Both the position numbers and the translations under genes were made by a program. A stretch of 64,000 nucleotides of DNA from the NCBI GenBank assembly GCA_022432975.1, contig CM039512.1, forward strand, positions 42,879,124 to 42,943,123, given 5' to 3'. The stretch's first letter is position 1. The number at the start of each line of letters is the position of its first letter. Source of the DNA: Begonia masoniana. Taxonomy: Eukaryota > Streptophyta > Magnoliopsida > Cucurbitales > Begoniaceae. The notes under the pieces are model-generated. The model had not been told where the DNA came from, made no database searches, and was given only the letters and a program-made list of their open reading frames with translations. Positions 1 to 11,163 of this stretch are shown here, in pieces.

Positions 1-2142
1 GCAGTTAAGGAATGGCCCCAACCGAAGAATGCTACTGATATTAGGAGTTTTGTTGGACTAGCAGGATATTACAGAAAATTTATTGAGGGATTTTCAAAGA
101 TTGCAACACCCCTCACACGTTTAACTAGGAAGAATATCAAATATGATTGGACAGAAGAGTGTGAAATTAGTTTCCAGACTTTAAAACAGAAACTGACCAA
201 TGCTCCAATCCTAACCCTTCCTGCTGAGAATGGTAAATTTAGTATTTGTTGTGATGCATCCAAGATTGGTCTTGGTTGTGTGTTGATGCAAGATGGAAAG
301 GTAATAGCCTATGCTTCTAGACAGTTGAAAACTCATGAGAAGAATTACCCTACACACGACTTGGAATTAGCTGCAGTGGTTTTTGCACTTAAGATTTGGA
401 GGCATTACTTGTATGGACAATCTTGTGAGATATTTTCAGATCATAAGAGCCTGAAGTATATCTTCACACAGAAGGAATTAAATATGAGGCAGCGCCGGTG
501 GTTAGAGTTTGTAAAGGATTATGACTTTGAGATTAAATACCATCCCGGCAAGGCAAATGTAGTAGCCGATGCTTTGAGCAGAGTGACAACATCAGTTTCA
601 GCATTGATTCTTGACTTACCATTAGCCTTAGAATCTGAATTCCTAAAGTTTAATCTAGAGGCAGTATCCAATGTAACAGCTATACTTTCGGCCATAACCT
701 TAAGACCTACAATTCTTGAGAAAATAAAGGAAGCTCAGTCAAATGATGATGAATGCAGCAAGTACAAGTCAAGTATGGATTCTACGGACAATTTAGACTT
801 TAACTGTTCTTCTGATATAATCCTTAAGTTTAGAAACAGATGGTTTGTTCCTGCCATTATGGAACTTCGGAATGAGATTCTTTCTGAGGCTCATTCTTCT
901 AGATTCTCAGTCCACCCTGGGAGTACGAAGATGTATAAGGATCTTAAACAGCATTACTGGTGGCCAAGTATGAAAAGAAGTGTGGCAGAATATGTAGGAT
1001 CATGTTTGTGTTGTCAGCAGATTAAAGCCGAGCATCAGAGACCCTCAGGAACATTACAACCTTTACCAGTTCCTGAATGGAAATGGGAACAAATAACCAT
1101 GGATTTTGTTGTGGGATTACCTAGGACAACTAAAGGACATGATGCAATTTGGGTGATAGTTGACTGTTTGACCAAATCATCCCATTTTTTGCCTATGAAG
1201 ATGACATACTCGATGGATCAACTTGCTGAGTTGTATGTTCAGGAAGTTGTTAGATTGCATGGAGTTCCAAGCACCATAGTTTCGGACCGAGATGCTAGAT
1301 TTACATCTAAGTTTTGGAAGAGTCTGCACAAGGCAATGGGGACTCAGCTTAGTTTCAGTACAGCTTTCCACCCTCAAACTGATGGACAATCCAAGAGAAC
1401 TATTCAGATTCTAGAAGATATGCTCCGTGCATGTGTTTTAGATTTCCAAGGCTCTTGGAGTAAGTACCTAGCTCTGGTAGAGTTCTCTTACAATAACAGT
1501 TTTCAGGCAACAATAGGAATGGCACCGTATGAAGCATTGTATGGACGAAAATGCAGATCACCCTTGTATTGGGATGAAGTTGGTGAAGCACAGTTGCTTG
1601 GTCCTGATATTGTGCAGCAAACTGTTGAGAAGGTTGCTCTCATCCGTCAGAGGATCTTAACAGCTCAAAGTCGACAGAAAAGCTATGCTGACCGAAGACG
1701 CAGAGAGTTAGAGTTTGAAGTTGGTAGTGAGGTTTTTCTTAAGGTATCACCATTCAAAGGAGTTGTAAGATTTGGGAAGAGAGGGAAGCTTAACCCAAGA
1801 TATGTTGGACCTTTCTCAATCTTGAGGAGGATTGGGAAATCAGCATATGAGCTGCAATTGCCAGACTCTATGGAAGGAATCCACAATGTGTTCCATATTT
1901 CTATGCTTAAGAAGTGCTTGAGGGATCCATCTCAGATTGTGGAACAGCAGAACATTGAAATTCAACCTACACTGACCTATGAGGAGAGACCAGTAAGGAT
2001 CTTGGATTATGCAGTGAAAGTATTACGCAACAAGGAAGTTCCACTAGTGAAAGTCTTATGGCATAATCAGAATATAGAGGAGACAACTTGGGAACGCCAG
2101 CAAGACATGATGGACCAGCATCCAAGATTGTTCAGGTACTGA
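1..2142 (+). CDS. Ty3/gypsy pol, 3' part (RT end, RNase H, integrase, chromodomain), copy 1
   Basis: The reading frame is open from base 1, so the 5' part lies outside the window. In order it encodes the RT thumb/connection, RNase H (roughly residues 75-195), the integrase HHCC zinc finger (His codons 892 and 913, Cys codons 1003 and 1012), the integrase core (Asp codons 1102 and 1285), and a C-terminal chromodomain-like tail of about 50 residues rich in [15 protein letters not shown] sequence. That tail and the 2.2-kb LTR suggest a Tekay/Del-like chromovirus. The glutamate expected 35 residues after the second Asp is Lys (AAG, 1393-1395), so the DD35E triad is broken. A Cys replaces the Tyr found in copy 2 before the RNase H CDAS motif. 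The stop at 2140-2142 is followed by a polypurine tract and LTR, the normal 3' end of such an element. Clade assignment is inference. Confidence 0.93.
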   Translation, partial: AVKEWPQPKNATDIRSFVGLAGYYRKFIEGFSKIATPLTRLTRKNIKYDWTEECEISFQTLKQKLTNAPILTLPAENGKFSICCDASKIGLGCVLMQDGKVIAYASRQLKTHEKNYPTHDLELAAVVFALKIWRHYLYGQSCEIFSDHKSLKYIFTQKELNMRQRRWLEFVKDYDFEIKYHPGKANVVADALSRVTTSVSALILDLPLALESEFLKFNLEAVSNVTAILSAITLRPTILEKIKEAQSNDDECSKYKSSMDSTDNLDFNCSSDIILKFRNRWFVPAIMELRNEILSEAHSSRFSVHPGSTKMYKDLKQHYWWPSMKRSVAEYVGSCLCCQQIKAEHQRPSGTLQPLPVPEWKWEQITMDFVVGLPRTTKGHDAIWVIVDCLTKSSHFLPMKMTYSMDQLAELYVQEVVRLHGVPSTIVSDRDARFTSKFWKSLHKAMGTQLSFSTAFHPQTDGQSKRTIQILEDMLRACVLDFQGSWSKYLALVEFSYNNSFQATIGMAPYEALYGRKCRSPLYWDEVGEAQLLGPDIVQQTVEKVALIRQRILTAQSRQKSYADRRRRELEFEVGSEVFLKVSPFKGVVRFGKRGKLNPRYVGPFSILRRIGKSAYELQLPDSMEGIHNVFHISMLKKCLRDPSQIVEQQNIEIQPTLTYEERPVRILDYAVKVLRNKEVPLVKVLWHNQNIEETTWERQQDMMDQHPRLFRY

Positions 2143-2160
2143 ATTTTGAGGACAAAATTC

Positions 2161-2177
2161 TTTTAAGGAGGGTAGAT
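2161..2177 (+). other. Polypurine tract of gypsy copy 1
   Basis: AAGGAGGG lies just before the LTR start TGTAACACCC, the usual place for plus-strand DNA priming. The same sequence precedes the second LTR at 8989-9005. Confidence 0.8.
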
Positions 2178-2325
2178 TGTAACACCCGGTTTATTAGAAT
2201 TAAAATAACCTATTAATCTTCTAAGCGTGAATTTTATAGAATGAAATTAGGGGTAAAATCAATTAGGTTAATGAGTAACTAAGTGAGGGCATAAGGGTAA
2301 TTGTCAATTTATGTTATGGATAACG

Positions 2326-2334
2326 TATTTAAGG
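2326..2334 (+). promoter_or_regulatory. TATA-like box in LTR 1
   Basis: TATTTAAGG lies about 150 bp into the LTR and upstream of the candidate first splice donor at 2439. Equivalent boxes sit in the LTRs at 9154-9162, 33655-33663 and, as TACTTAAGG, 12435-12443. Transcription from it is inferred. Confidence 0.5.
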
Positions 2335-2645
2335 AAAGATTGAATGAGGTATAGCCGTCATACTCATTTCACTCTCGGTTTTCAGCTCAACCCAGCAGAG
2401 CTCTCTAGGCGATTTCCTCACAGATTCCTCCAACCAAGGTGAGTTTAGATTCGATTAATTGCTGATTTTAGTACCTAGGTAGCTTAAGGATCCCAATGTA
2501 TGCATTTTGATAATGTTGCGAGTGAGAGATTCTACTTGAGGATTAGAGCAGAATCAGGAATGTTAGATAAATAGAGATGCCAAACCCACTCCTTAGATTT
2601 CTGAATAGCTTAGATTGAGGTTTAACATTCTGTTTATGAATATAG

Positions 2646-2696
2646 GTGAACAAACCCCCGAAGTAGCTCTTAACCGAGCATTTGCTAGGAATCCAG
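2646..2696 (+). other. Candidate LTR micro-exon (51 nt)
   Basis: Donor CCAAG|GTGAGT at 2439 and acceptor GAATATAG at 2645 would remove a 207-nt intron. The 51-nt exon ends CCAG|GTAAGT at 2697, and the second intron (510 nt) would end at GATGTAG (3206). The hairpin GCC-TTCG-GGC at 2716-2725 lies 19 nt inside the second intron. The copy in LTR 2 is at 9474-9524. Confidence 0.55.
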
Positions 2697-3569
2697 GTAA
2701 GTGAAGTTTGCTTGTGCCTTCGGGCCTACATCACAGAACATTAGGATTTTTGTGTGTTTGAATGTTTTCCTGTTTCATGCATCATATATTTGAAAGTATA
2801 CGAAAATGAGTTTACATGTTTTGATATAGTGAGGAAGTGAACATTCTGAAGTGATTTATGTGAAACATTTTCTGTTAAGGGAACTAATCCAACCCTTAAT
2901 GAGCCAGGGATCATACTTTGGGAAAACTGATCCAACTCCCAATTTCGAAGTGGATCTGAACATTGATCAGTATATATATATTCACTGTTAGGAGAACTAA
3001 TCCAACTCCTAATGAGACAGGGATGTTCATACTTTGGGAGAGGTGATTCAACTCCCAATTTAGAGAGGAATCCGATTATAACGATGAATATGTAACAGAG
3101 ATGAGAAAAGTAGAAACTGCATATTAGGATATTGTGTTTTCAGCTTTTCATACATTTTTGCTTTACTTGCTTAGCCTTAGGCTAATAGATGAGTTTTGTG
3201 ATGTAGGTGTCGTGAATTCATCAGGTGAATTTCCTGAGTTTGCGGATGAATAGATGAGGTTGGAGGAGCACCTTCATGCTACTGATTTAGTGTCTGGTGA
3301 GGCGGTTTAACTGGTGTCTGTTGAAGGGAAGGTTTAATGAATTAAGTCTCAGTTGAGTGGTTGTTGAGTCTCTTTTCCTAATGACAGAAGTAGTTCTGAT
3401 GTTTAATGTTTTTGAATATATTTTGAAGTTTCCGATAATTACATTCTATTGGTTTTAACATTTGTTATTACTGAATTTCGAGAAATGTAGGGATTTGAAT
3501 GGTTTAAAGTGTTTTCAGTACCATGTGTAAGTTTTCTCTGGCAGACAAAGTTGTTTTTGACTTAGTTTT

Positions 3570-4090
3570 GTTCTCTATCGGTAGATGATGTCTATCGGTA
3601 GAGGTTGAGTTATAGTTTTGTTCTCTATCGGTAGAGGACATCTACTGGTAGATGTTGAGTTGTTGTTAAGTCATTTATCGGAAAAGTCTTTAGTGTGCCA
3701 TCGGAAGGTGTAGGATTGTGGTACCGGTAGAAAAGGGTGTTACGTTTTGTCGTTAGTAATCGGTATATGAAGCTCATCCTGTCGGAAGAAGTATTGTGAA
3801 ATTTTGTTGTTTTGTCATCGGCAGAAGTAGTCTGCTGACGTCATCGGTAGGTGAAGCTGTGTGTGCAGTCGTGCTGACTTCATCGGCAGATGGAGTTGTG
3901 TTGACTTCATCGGCAGATGTGGAGTATAGTTATGTTGACTGTCGGAAGATGTCTTTGTTTTATTTATCTTCTGTTGTACACGTCATCGGTAGATGCAGTC
4001 TACCGAGTGATATCCTTGTTGTACACGTCATCGGCAGAAGCCTTCTGTTTTCTGTTCTGCTCTTTCCGTTGACTGGTCGTCGGTAGATGT
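3570..4090 (+). repeat. ATCGGTAGATG motif block in LTR 1
   Basis: About twenty spaced, degenerate copies of ATCGGTAGATG or ATCGGCAGATG (some as ATCGGAAGATG), irregular in period. The block lies between the second acceptor and the LTR end. Matching blocks occur at 10398-10918, 13698-14240, 34922-35430 and 39786-40285. Confidence 0.8.
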
Positions 4091-4338
4091 GTTTGTCTGT
4101 TGAGATTTTCCCGAGTATTCTATATTTAAATCTTTTATTTTCCTTGGCCGATTACTTCTTAACAATTTCAACGATCATTTCAATAATATCTTTCACAGTA
4201 TTGCTTAGCTTATTTGTTTAAAGGATTTCCGCTGCAAGTTTTCCGCTGCAAGTTTTAAAGTTTATTATTCAAAATTTTTAGCCACGTTCGAGTATTTGAG
4301 TAACAAACCGGGTTCAGAAAACCCGGGGCGTTACAGTT

Positions 4339-4350
4339 TGGTATCAGAGA
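4339..4350 (+). other. tRNA-iMet primer binding site
   Basis: TGGTATCAGAGA begins three bases after the LTR end and matches the complement of the plant initiator-Met tRNA 3' end in its first eleven bases. Confidence 0.88.
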
Positions 4351-4489
4351 CATTCAGTTAAACCGTTCAAATGATTACTCATCAGTGCTAATCGTCGCAT
4401 GGGAGTACTCCAACAACTGTAAGTGTTTAAGTTAATTTTATTATTAGATATTTATGTGAATAATTCATCTTGTCTAGGAATATAGTGAA

Positions 4490-5770
4490 ATGTCTAGACG
4501 ACCAGGAAGACCAAGAATACCAAGAGAGACACCAAATTCGAGGAATGAGGAAGACTCTAGTGTGATTAGGCAGCTGACTGAACTGATGCGCCAGCAGACA
4601 GACATAGTGCGTCAGCAGTCCGATCAGCTAGGTGTGTTGTTGAGTCGGGAAGCACAAGGGAGTGCTAACTCTGGTTCTAACAGTGAGAATTCTGGAGATA
4701 GGTTCCGGAGACTAAGACCACCCACGTTTGATGGTCAGTCAACTGATCCAGTTATTGCTGAAGGATGGCTTAGGAAGATAGAGAGCATGTTCAGGTGTGC
4801 CAACATTGGAGAGGGGGACAAGGTCACGTTGGCAACATTTCATTTGGCTGGAGATGCTCAACTTTGGTGGGAAACTATTGAGACCGCCACTGATGTTTTG
4901 GCGATGCCCTGGTCTCAATTCAAGGACATTTTCTATGAGAAGTATTTTAACAGCACTGTCCAGACTGCAAAGAAGTTAGAATTTCTGAACTTGAAACAGA
5001 CAGGGTCTGTAGCCGAGTATTGTAGGCAATTTGAGTCTCTGTCCAGGTTTGCTGGACATTTTGCTTACATGGATGAGGAAAAAGTGTTTAAGTTTGTGCA
5101 TGGACTGAAACCTGAGATTTACCGAGGAGTTAAATTTTGTGGAATTAAGGGTTTGACATTAAGTGAAGTTGTGTCCACTGCTCTGGAAGTGGAAGAAGCT
5201 GAAAGGAAGTGTGCTGGACCGAAGGAAGCCCCACAAAGGTTTGTTCAGCCACATCCTCATAGAGGAATGAAGAGGCCTAGTGAAGGCCAGAGCAGCCAAG
5301 GGTCCGGTGGGAAAGTACAGAATGTTAGGAATTTCCCCCAGTGTCCCAAGTGTTTGAAGAACCACCTTGGCGAGTGCAGAATGGGCTTTGGTAAATGTTT
5401 CAACTGTGAGGAGGTTGGACATACATTCAAGGAGTGCCCGAAGCCTAGAGTCACCAGATGCTTCAATTGTAACAAAGTTGGACACATTAGTAGAGGCTGC
5501 CCAAATCCAAAGAGTGGCCCTGCTTTGATCAAACCAAGAATATTCTCCATGATGGAGTCAAGTGAAGAACAGCCCGCTGTTGTGTCAGGTACCATATTGA
5601 TCAATTCTGTGCCTGCTTTTACTTTATTAGATTCTGGTGCAACGCATTCATTTATTGCATCTGCATTTGCTGATAAGTTAGATGTACAGTTTACCCCTTC
5701 CATGCATATGTTTAATGTTGCTTTACCCTCTGGAGAAAGCATGCACTCTAACCAAGTGATGCTAGACTAG
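4490..5770 (+). CDS. gag: Gag-protease polyprotein, ends early
   Basis: A 426-residue ORF from an ATG about 150 bp after the PBS. Residues about 80-200 form a Retrotrans_gag capsid-like domain (GWLRKIE, FHLAGDAQLWW). From residue 285 there is an atypical CX2C/H/C cluster, then two canonical CX2CX4HX4C zinc knuckles (CFNCEEVGHTFKEC, CFNCNKVGHISRGC) for RNA binding. The retropepsin active site DSGATHSF has its Asp at codon 5630-5632. The ORF ends at TAG 5768-5770 inside the protease domain, while the downstream protein continues in another frame, so an indel split the polyprotein here. A GTAAGT at 4419 and TAG acceptors at 4477/4485 just upstream might form a very short leader intron, which is only a guess. 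Confidence 0.92.
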   Translation: MSRRPGRPRIPRETPNSRNEEDSSVIRQLTELMRQQTDIVRQQSDQLGVLLSREAQGSANSGSNSENSGDRFRRLRPPTFDGQSTDPVIAEGWLRKIESMFRCANIGEGDKVTLATFHLAGDAQLWWETIETATDVLAMPWSQFKDIFYEKYFNSTVQTAKKLEFLNLKQTGSVAEYCRQFESLSRFAGHFAYMDEEKVFKFVHGLKPEIYRGVKFCGIKGLTLSEVVSTALEVEEAERKCAGPKEAPQRFVQPHPHRGMKRPSEGQSSQGSGGKVQNVRNFPQCPKCLKNHLGECRMGFGKCFNCEEVGHTFKECPKPRVTRCFNCNKVGHISRGCPNPKSGPALIKPRIFSMMESSEEQPAVVSGTILINSVPAFTLLDSGATHSFIASAFADKLDVQFTPSMHMFNVALPSGESMHSNQVMLD

Positions 5771-6327
5771 TGATGTGTTGGTAGGAAATGTGAGTTTACC
5801 TGCTGATCTTATTGTTATGGATATTTTGGGATTTGATGTGATCTTAGGAATGGACTGGTTGTTTAAACACCATGCCACAATTGATTGTAGGACTGGAATA
5901 GTTAGTTTCCAACCCCCTGGTAGTTTGAAACGTACCTTCCAAGCTTCAGAGAAGAGTAAGGAAATGTCTGTTATGACTTCTTTAAATTTTAGACCTTCAC
6001 CATGCAAGGAGTACTTGTGCTTCTTGGCATGTGTTCTAGATACACAACTTGTAGAAAAGGCAACTCCTCAAAATATCCTTGTTGTCCAAGACTTCCCAGA
6101 AGTGTTTCTAGATGACCTTCCCGGTTTGCCACCAGATAGGGAAATTGAGTTTGTTGTAGATGTCTACCCTGGAGCAGAACCTGTGTCTAAAATCCCTATA
6201 GGTTAGCACCTGCAGAACTCAAGGAATTAAAAGAGCAGTTGGAAGAATTGTTAGAGAAAGGGTTCATACGCCCGAGCTTTTCACGTGGGGTGCGCCTGTC
6301 CTTTTTGTCAAAAAGAAGGACGGATCA
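5771..6327 (+). pseudogene. Protease end and RT start, frameshifted
   Basis: 5775-6206 encodes the protease-RT linker (motifs DVILGMDWL and FPEVFLDDLPGLPP) in a different frame from gag. It then stops at 6204-6206, where the RT N-terminus continues in another frame. A further one-base shift is needed near 6284 before the RT core resumes in the frame of 6328. Three small indels in about 550 bp mean no continuous polyprotein can be made from this copy. Confidence 0.87.
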
Positions 6328-8970
6328 ATGCGCATTTGCATCGATTATAGAGAACTGAATAAGTTAACTGTTAAGAACAAGTATCCCCTGCCTAGGATTG
6401 ATGATTTATTTGACCAGCTCAATGGTGCAAGAGTTTTCTCTAAGATTGATCTGAGGTCAGGTTATTATCAGTTGAAGGTTAAATCTGAAGATATCCCAAA
6501 GACTGCCTTTCGCACAAGGTATGGGCATTATGAGTTTTTGGTTATGTCTTTTGGTTTGACAAATGCACCAGCAGCATTCATGGACCTTATGAACAGAGTG
6601 TTTCATGAGTATTTGGATAAGTTTGTCATTGTGTTTATTGATGACATTTTGATTTATTCTAGTACTAATGAGGAGCATGAAAAGTATCTGAGTTTGGTGT
6701 TAGAAACACTTAGACAACACCAGCTTTATGCTAAGTTTTCCAAGTGTGAGTTTTGGTTGGATAGAGTTCACTTTCTGGGTCATGTGATCTCTGGAGATGG
6801 AATATCAGTCGATCCAGCCAAGGTTCAAGCAGTTAAGGAATGACCCCAACCGAAGAATGCTACTGATATTAGGAGTTTTGTTGGACTAGCAGGATATTAC
6901 AGAAAATTTATTGAGGGATTTTCAAAGATTGCAACACTCCTCACTCGTTTAACTAGGAAGAATATCAAATATGATTGGACAGAAGAGTGTGAAATTAGTT
7001 TCCAGACTTTAAAACAGAAACTGACCAATGCTCCAATCCTAACCCTTCCTGCTGAGAATGGTAAATTTAGTATTTATTGTGATGCATCCAAGATTGGTCT
7101 TGGTTGTGTGTTGATGCAAGATGGAAAGGTAATAGCCTATGCTTCTAGACAGTTGAAAACTCATGAGAAGAATTACCCTACACACGACTTGGAATTAGCT
7201 GCAGTGGTTTTTGCACTTAAGATTTGGAGGCATTACTTGTATGGACAATCTTGTGAGATATTTTCAGATCATAAGAGCCTGAAGTATATCTTCACACAGA
7301 AGGAATTAAATATGAGGCAGCGCCGGTGGTTAGAGTTTGTAAAGGATTATGACTTTGAGATTAAATACCATCCCGGCAAGGCAAATGTAGTAGCCGATGC
7401 TTTGAGCAGAGTGACAACATCAGTTTCAGCATTGATTCTTGACTTACCATTAGCCTTAGAATCTGAATTCCTAAAGTTTAATCTAGAGGCAGTATCCAAT
7501 GTAACAGCTATACTTTCGGCCATAACCTTAAGACTTACAATTCTTGAGAAAATAAAGGAAGCTCAGTCAAATGATGATGAATGCAGCAAGTACAAGTCAA
7601 GTATGGATTCTACGAACAATTTAGACTTTAACTGTTCTTCTGATGGAATCCTTAAGTTTAGAAACAGATGGTTTGTTCCTGCCATTATGGAACTTCAAAA
7701 TGAGATTCTTTCTGAGGCTCATTCTTCTAGATTCTCAGTCCACCCTGGGAGTACGAAGATGTATAAGGATCTTAAACAGCATTACTGGTGGCCAAGTATG
7801 AAAAGAAGTGTGGCAGAATATGTAGGATCATGTTTGTGTTATCAGCAGATTAAAGCCGAGCATCAGAGACCCTCAGGAACATTTCAACCTTTACCAGTTC
7901 CTGAATGGAAATGGGAACAAATAACCATGGATTTTGTTGTGGGATTACCTAGGACAACTAAAGGACATGATGCAATTTGGGTGATAGTTGACCGTTTGAC
8001 CAAATCATCCCATTTTCTGCCTATGAAGATGACATACTCGATGGATCAACTTGCTGAGTTGTATGTTCAGGAAGTTGTTAGATTGCATGGAGTTCCAAGC
8101 ACCATAGTTTCGGACCGAGATGCTAGATTTACATCTAAGTTTTGGAAGAGTCTGCACAAAGCAATGGGGACTCAGCTTAGTTTCAGTACAGCTTTCCACC
8201 CTCAAACTGATGGACAATCCGAGAGAACTATTCAGATTCTAGAAGATATGCTCCGTGCATGTGTTTTAGATTTCCAAGGCTCTTGGAGTAAGTACCTAGC
8301 TCTGGTAGAGTTCTCTTACAATAACAGTTTTCAGGCAACAATAGGAATGGCACCGTATGAAGCATTGTATGGACGAAAATGCAGATCACCCTTGTATTGG
8401 GATGAAGTTGGTGAAGCACAGTTGCTTGGTCCTGATATTGTGCAGCAAACTGTTGAGAAGGTTGCTCTCATCCGTCAGAGGATCTTAACAGCTCAAAGTC
8501 GACAGAAAAGCTATGCTGACCGAAGACGCAGAGAGTTAGAGTTTGAAGTTGGTAGTGAGGTTTTTCTTAAGGTATCACCATTCAAAGGAGTTGTAAGATT
8601 TGGGAAGAGAGGGAAGCTTAACCCAAGATATGTTGGACCTTTCTCAATCTTGAGGAGGATTGGGAAATCAGCATATGAGCTGCAATTGCCAGACTCTATG
8701 GAAGGAATCCACAATGTGTTCCATATTTCTATGCTTAAGAAGTGCTTGAGGGATCCATCTCAGATTGTGGAACAGCAGAACATTGAAATTCAACCTACAC
8801 TGACCTATGAGGAGAGACCAGTAAGGATCTTGGATTATGCAGTGAAAGTATTACGCAACAAGGAAGTTCCACTAGTGAAAGTCTTATGGCATAATCAGAA
8901 TATAGAGGAGACAACTTGGGAACGCCAGCAAGACATGATGGACCAGCATCCAAGATTGTTCAGGTACTGA
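6328..8970 (+). pseudogene. RT-RNase H-integrase-chromodomain (pol), copy 2, one internal stop
   Basis: One frame runs through RT (LRSGYYQL, catalytic FIDDIL at 6634-6651), RNase H, integrase and the chromodomain-like tail. It is interrupted only by TGA at 6841-6843 where copy 1 has TGG (Trp). From 6838 it pairs with 1-2142 at a 6,828-bp offset. The integrase triad is complete (Asp 7930, Asp 8113, Glu 8221). However, the last Cys of the HHCC zinc finger is Tyr (TAT, 7840-7842), probably damaging the finger. Amino-acid differences from copy 1 number about ten, mostly from G-to-A or C-to-T changes, as expected from deamination of methylated DNA. Confidence 0.93.
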
Positions 8971-8988
8971 ATTTTGAGGACAAAATTC

Positions 8989-9005
8989 TTTTAAGGAGGG
9001 TAGAT
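8989..9005 (+). other. Polypurine tract of gypsy copy 2
   Basis: AAGGAGGG immediately before the 3' LTR; same context as 2161-2177. Confidence 0.8.
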
Positions 9006-11163
9006 TGTAACACCCGGTTTATTAGAATTAAAATAACCTATTAATCTTCTAAGCGCGAATTTTATAGAATGAAATTAAGGGTAAAATCAATTAGGTTAAT
9101 GAGTAACTAAGTGAGGGCATAAGGGTAATTGTCAATTTATGTTATGGATAACGTATTTAAGGAAAGATTGAATGAGGTATAGCCGTCATACTCATTTCAC
9201 TCTCGGTTTTCAGCTCAACCCAGCAGAGCTCTCTAGGCGATTTCCTCACAGATTCCTCCAACCAAGGTGAGTTTAGATTCGATTAATTGCTGATTTTAGT
9301 ACCTAGGTAGCTTAAGGATCCCAATGTATGCATTTTGATAATGTTGCGAGTGAGAGATTCTGCTTGAGGATTAGAGCAGAATCGGGAATGTTAGATAAAT
9401 AGAGATGCCAAACCCACTCCTTAGATTTCTGAATAGCTTAGATTGAGGTTTAACATTCTGTTTATGAATATAGGTGAACAAACCCCCGAAGTAGCTCTTA
9501 ACCGAGCATTTGCTAGGAATCCAGGTAAGTGAAGTTTGCTTGTGTTTTCGGGCCTACATCACAGAACATTAGGATTTTTGTGTGTTTGAATGTTTTCCTG
9601 TTTCATGCATCATATATTTGAAAGTATACGAAAATGAGTTTACATGTTTTGATATAGTGAGGAAGTGAACATTCTGAAGTGATTTATGTGAAACATTTTC
9701 TGTTAAGGGAACTAATCCAACCCTTAATGAGCCAGGGATCATACTTTGGGAAAACTGATCCAACTCCCAATTTCGAAGTGGATCTGAACATTGATCAGTA
9801 TATATATATTCACTGTTAGGAGAACTAATCCAACTCCTAATGAGACAGGGATGTTCATACTTTGGGAGAGGTGATTCAACTCCCAATTTAGAGAGGAATC
9901 CGATTATAACGATGAATATGTAACAGAGATGAGAAAAGTAGAAACTGCATATTAGGATATTGTGTTTTCAGCTTTTCATACATTTTTGCTTTACTTGCTT
10001 AGCCTTAGGCTAATAGATGAGTTTTGTGATGTAGGTGTCGTGAATTCATCAGGTGAATTTCCTGAGTTTGCGGATGAATAGATGAGGTTGGAGGAGCACC
10101 TTCATGCTACTAATTTAGTGTCTGGTGAGGCGGTTTAACTGGTGTCTGTTGAAGGGAAGGTTTAATGAATTAAGTCTCAGTTGAGTGGTTGTTGAGTCTC
10201 TTTTCCTAATGACAGAAGTAGTTCTGATGTTTAATGTTTTTGAATATATTTTGAAGTTTCCGATAATTACATTCTATTGGTTTTAACATTTGTTATTACT
10301 GAATTTCGAGAAATGTAGGGATTTGAATGGTTTAAAGTGTTTTCAGTACCATGTGTAAGTTTTCTCTGGCAGACAAAGTTGTTTTTGACTTAGTTTTGTT
10401 CTCTATCGGTAGATGATGTCTATCGGTAGAGGTTGAGTTATAGTTTTGTTCTCTATCGGTAGAGGACATCTACTGGTAGATGTTGAGTTGTTGTTAAGTC
10501 ATTTATCGGAAAAGTCTTTAGTGTGCCATCGGAAGGTGTAGGATTGTGGTACCGGTAGAAAAGGGTGTTACGTTTTGTCGTTAGTAATCGGTATATGAAT
10601 CTCATCCTGTCGGAAGAAGTATTGTGAAATTTTGTTGTTTTGTCATCGGCAGAAGTAGTCTGCTGACGTCATCGGTAGGTGAAGCTGTGTGTGCAGTCGT
10701 GCTGACTTCATCGGCAGATGGAGTTGTGTTGACTTCATCGGCAGATGTGGAGTATAGTTATGTTGACTGTCGGAAGATGTCTTTGTTTTATTTATCTTCT
10801 GTTGTACACGTCATCGGTAGATGCAGTCTACCGAGTGATATCCTTGTTGTACACGTCATCGGCAGAAGCCTTCTGTTTTCTGTTCTGCTCTTTCCGTTGA
10901 CTGGTCGTCGGTAGATGTGTTTGTCTGTTGAGATTTTCCCGAGTATTCTATATTTAAATCTTTTATTTTCCTTGGCCGATTACTTCTTAACAATTTCAAC
11001 GATCATTTCAATAATATCTTTCACAGTATTGCTTAGCTTATTTGTTTAAAGGATTTCCGCTGCAAGTTTTCCGCTGCAAGTTTTAAAGTTTATTATTCAA
11101 AATTTTTAGCCACGTTCGAGTATTTGAGTAACAAACCGGGTTCAGAAAACCCGGGGCGTTACA
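9006..11163 (+). repeat. Gypsy LTR 2 (3' LTR)
   Basis: 2,158 bp, TGTAACACCC to GGGGCGTTACA, near-identical to LTR 1. In the donor-proximal hairpin two C-to-T changes turn GCC-TTCG-GGC into GTT-TTCG-GGC, which still pairs as RNA by G-U wobble. Confidence 0.95.

Larger units (their letters stand above)
2178..4335 (+). repeat. Gypsy LTR 1 (shared between tandem copies)
   Basis: It starts TGTAACACCC and ends GGGGCGTTACA. By eye it differs from the LTR at 9006-11163 at about eight of 2,158 positions, nearly all transitions, which indicates recent origin or gene conversion. It contains a TATA-like box, two candidate introns around a 51-nt micro-exon, and a motif block (about 3570-4090) of degenerate ATCGGTAGATG repeats. 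Confidence 0.95.
2178..11163 (+). mobile_element. Ty3/gypsy chromovirus-type retrotransposon, full LTR-internal-LTR unit
   Basis: Two 2,158-bp LTRs flank a 4,670-bp internal region with PBS, gag-protease, RT-RNase H, integrase-chromodomain and PPT. Sequence left of the first LTR (1-2177) is the end of a second internal region at an exact 6,828-bp offset, so this is a tandem array sharing an LTR, not a simple insertion. A target duplication cannot be tested because the left end is outside the window; the right flank starts GAAAG. The internal region carries frameshifts near 5768-5775, 6203 and 6284 and a TGA at 6841, so it cannot move on its own. Confidence 0.93.

Noticed and set aside
2741..3058. 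105-residue minus-strand ORF in the gypsy LTR (also 9569-9886)
   Set aside because: It lies in the candidate LTR intron, has no family resemblance, and is duplicated only because the LTR is.
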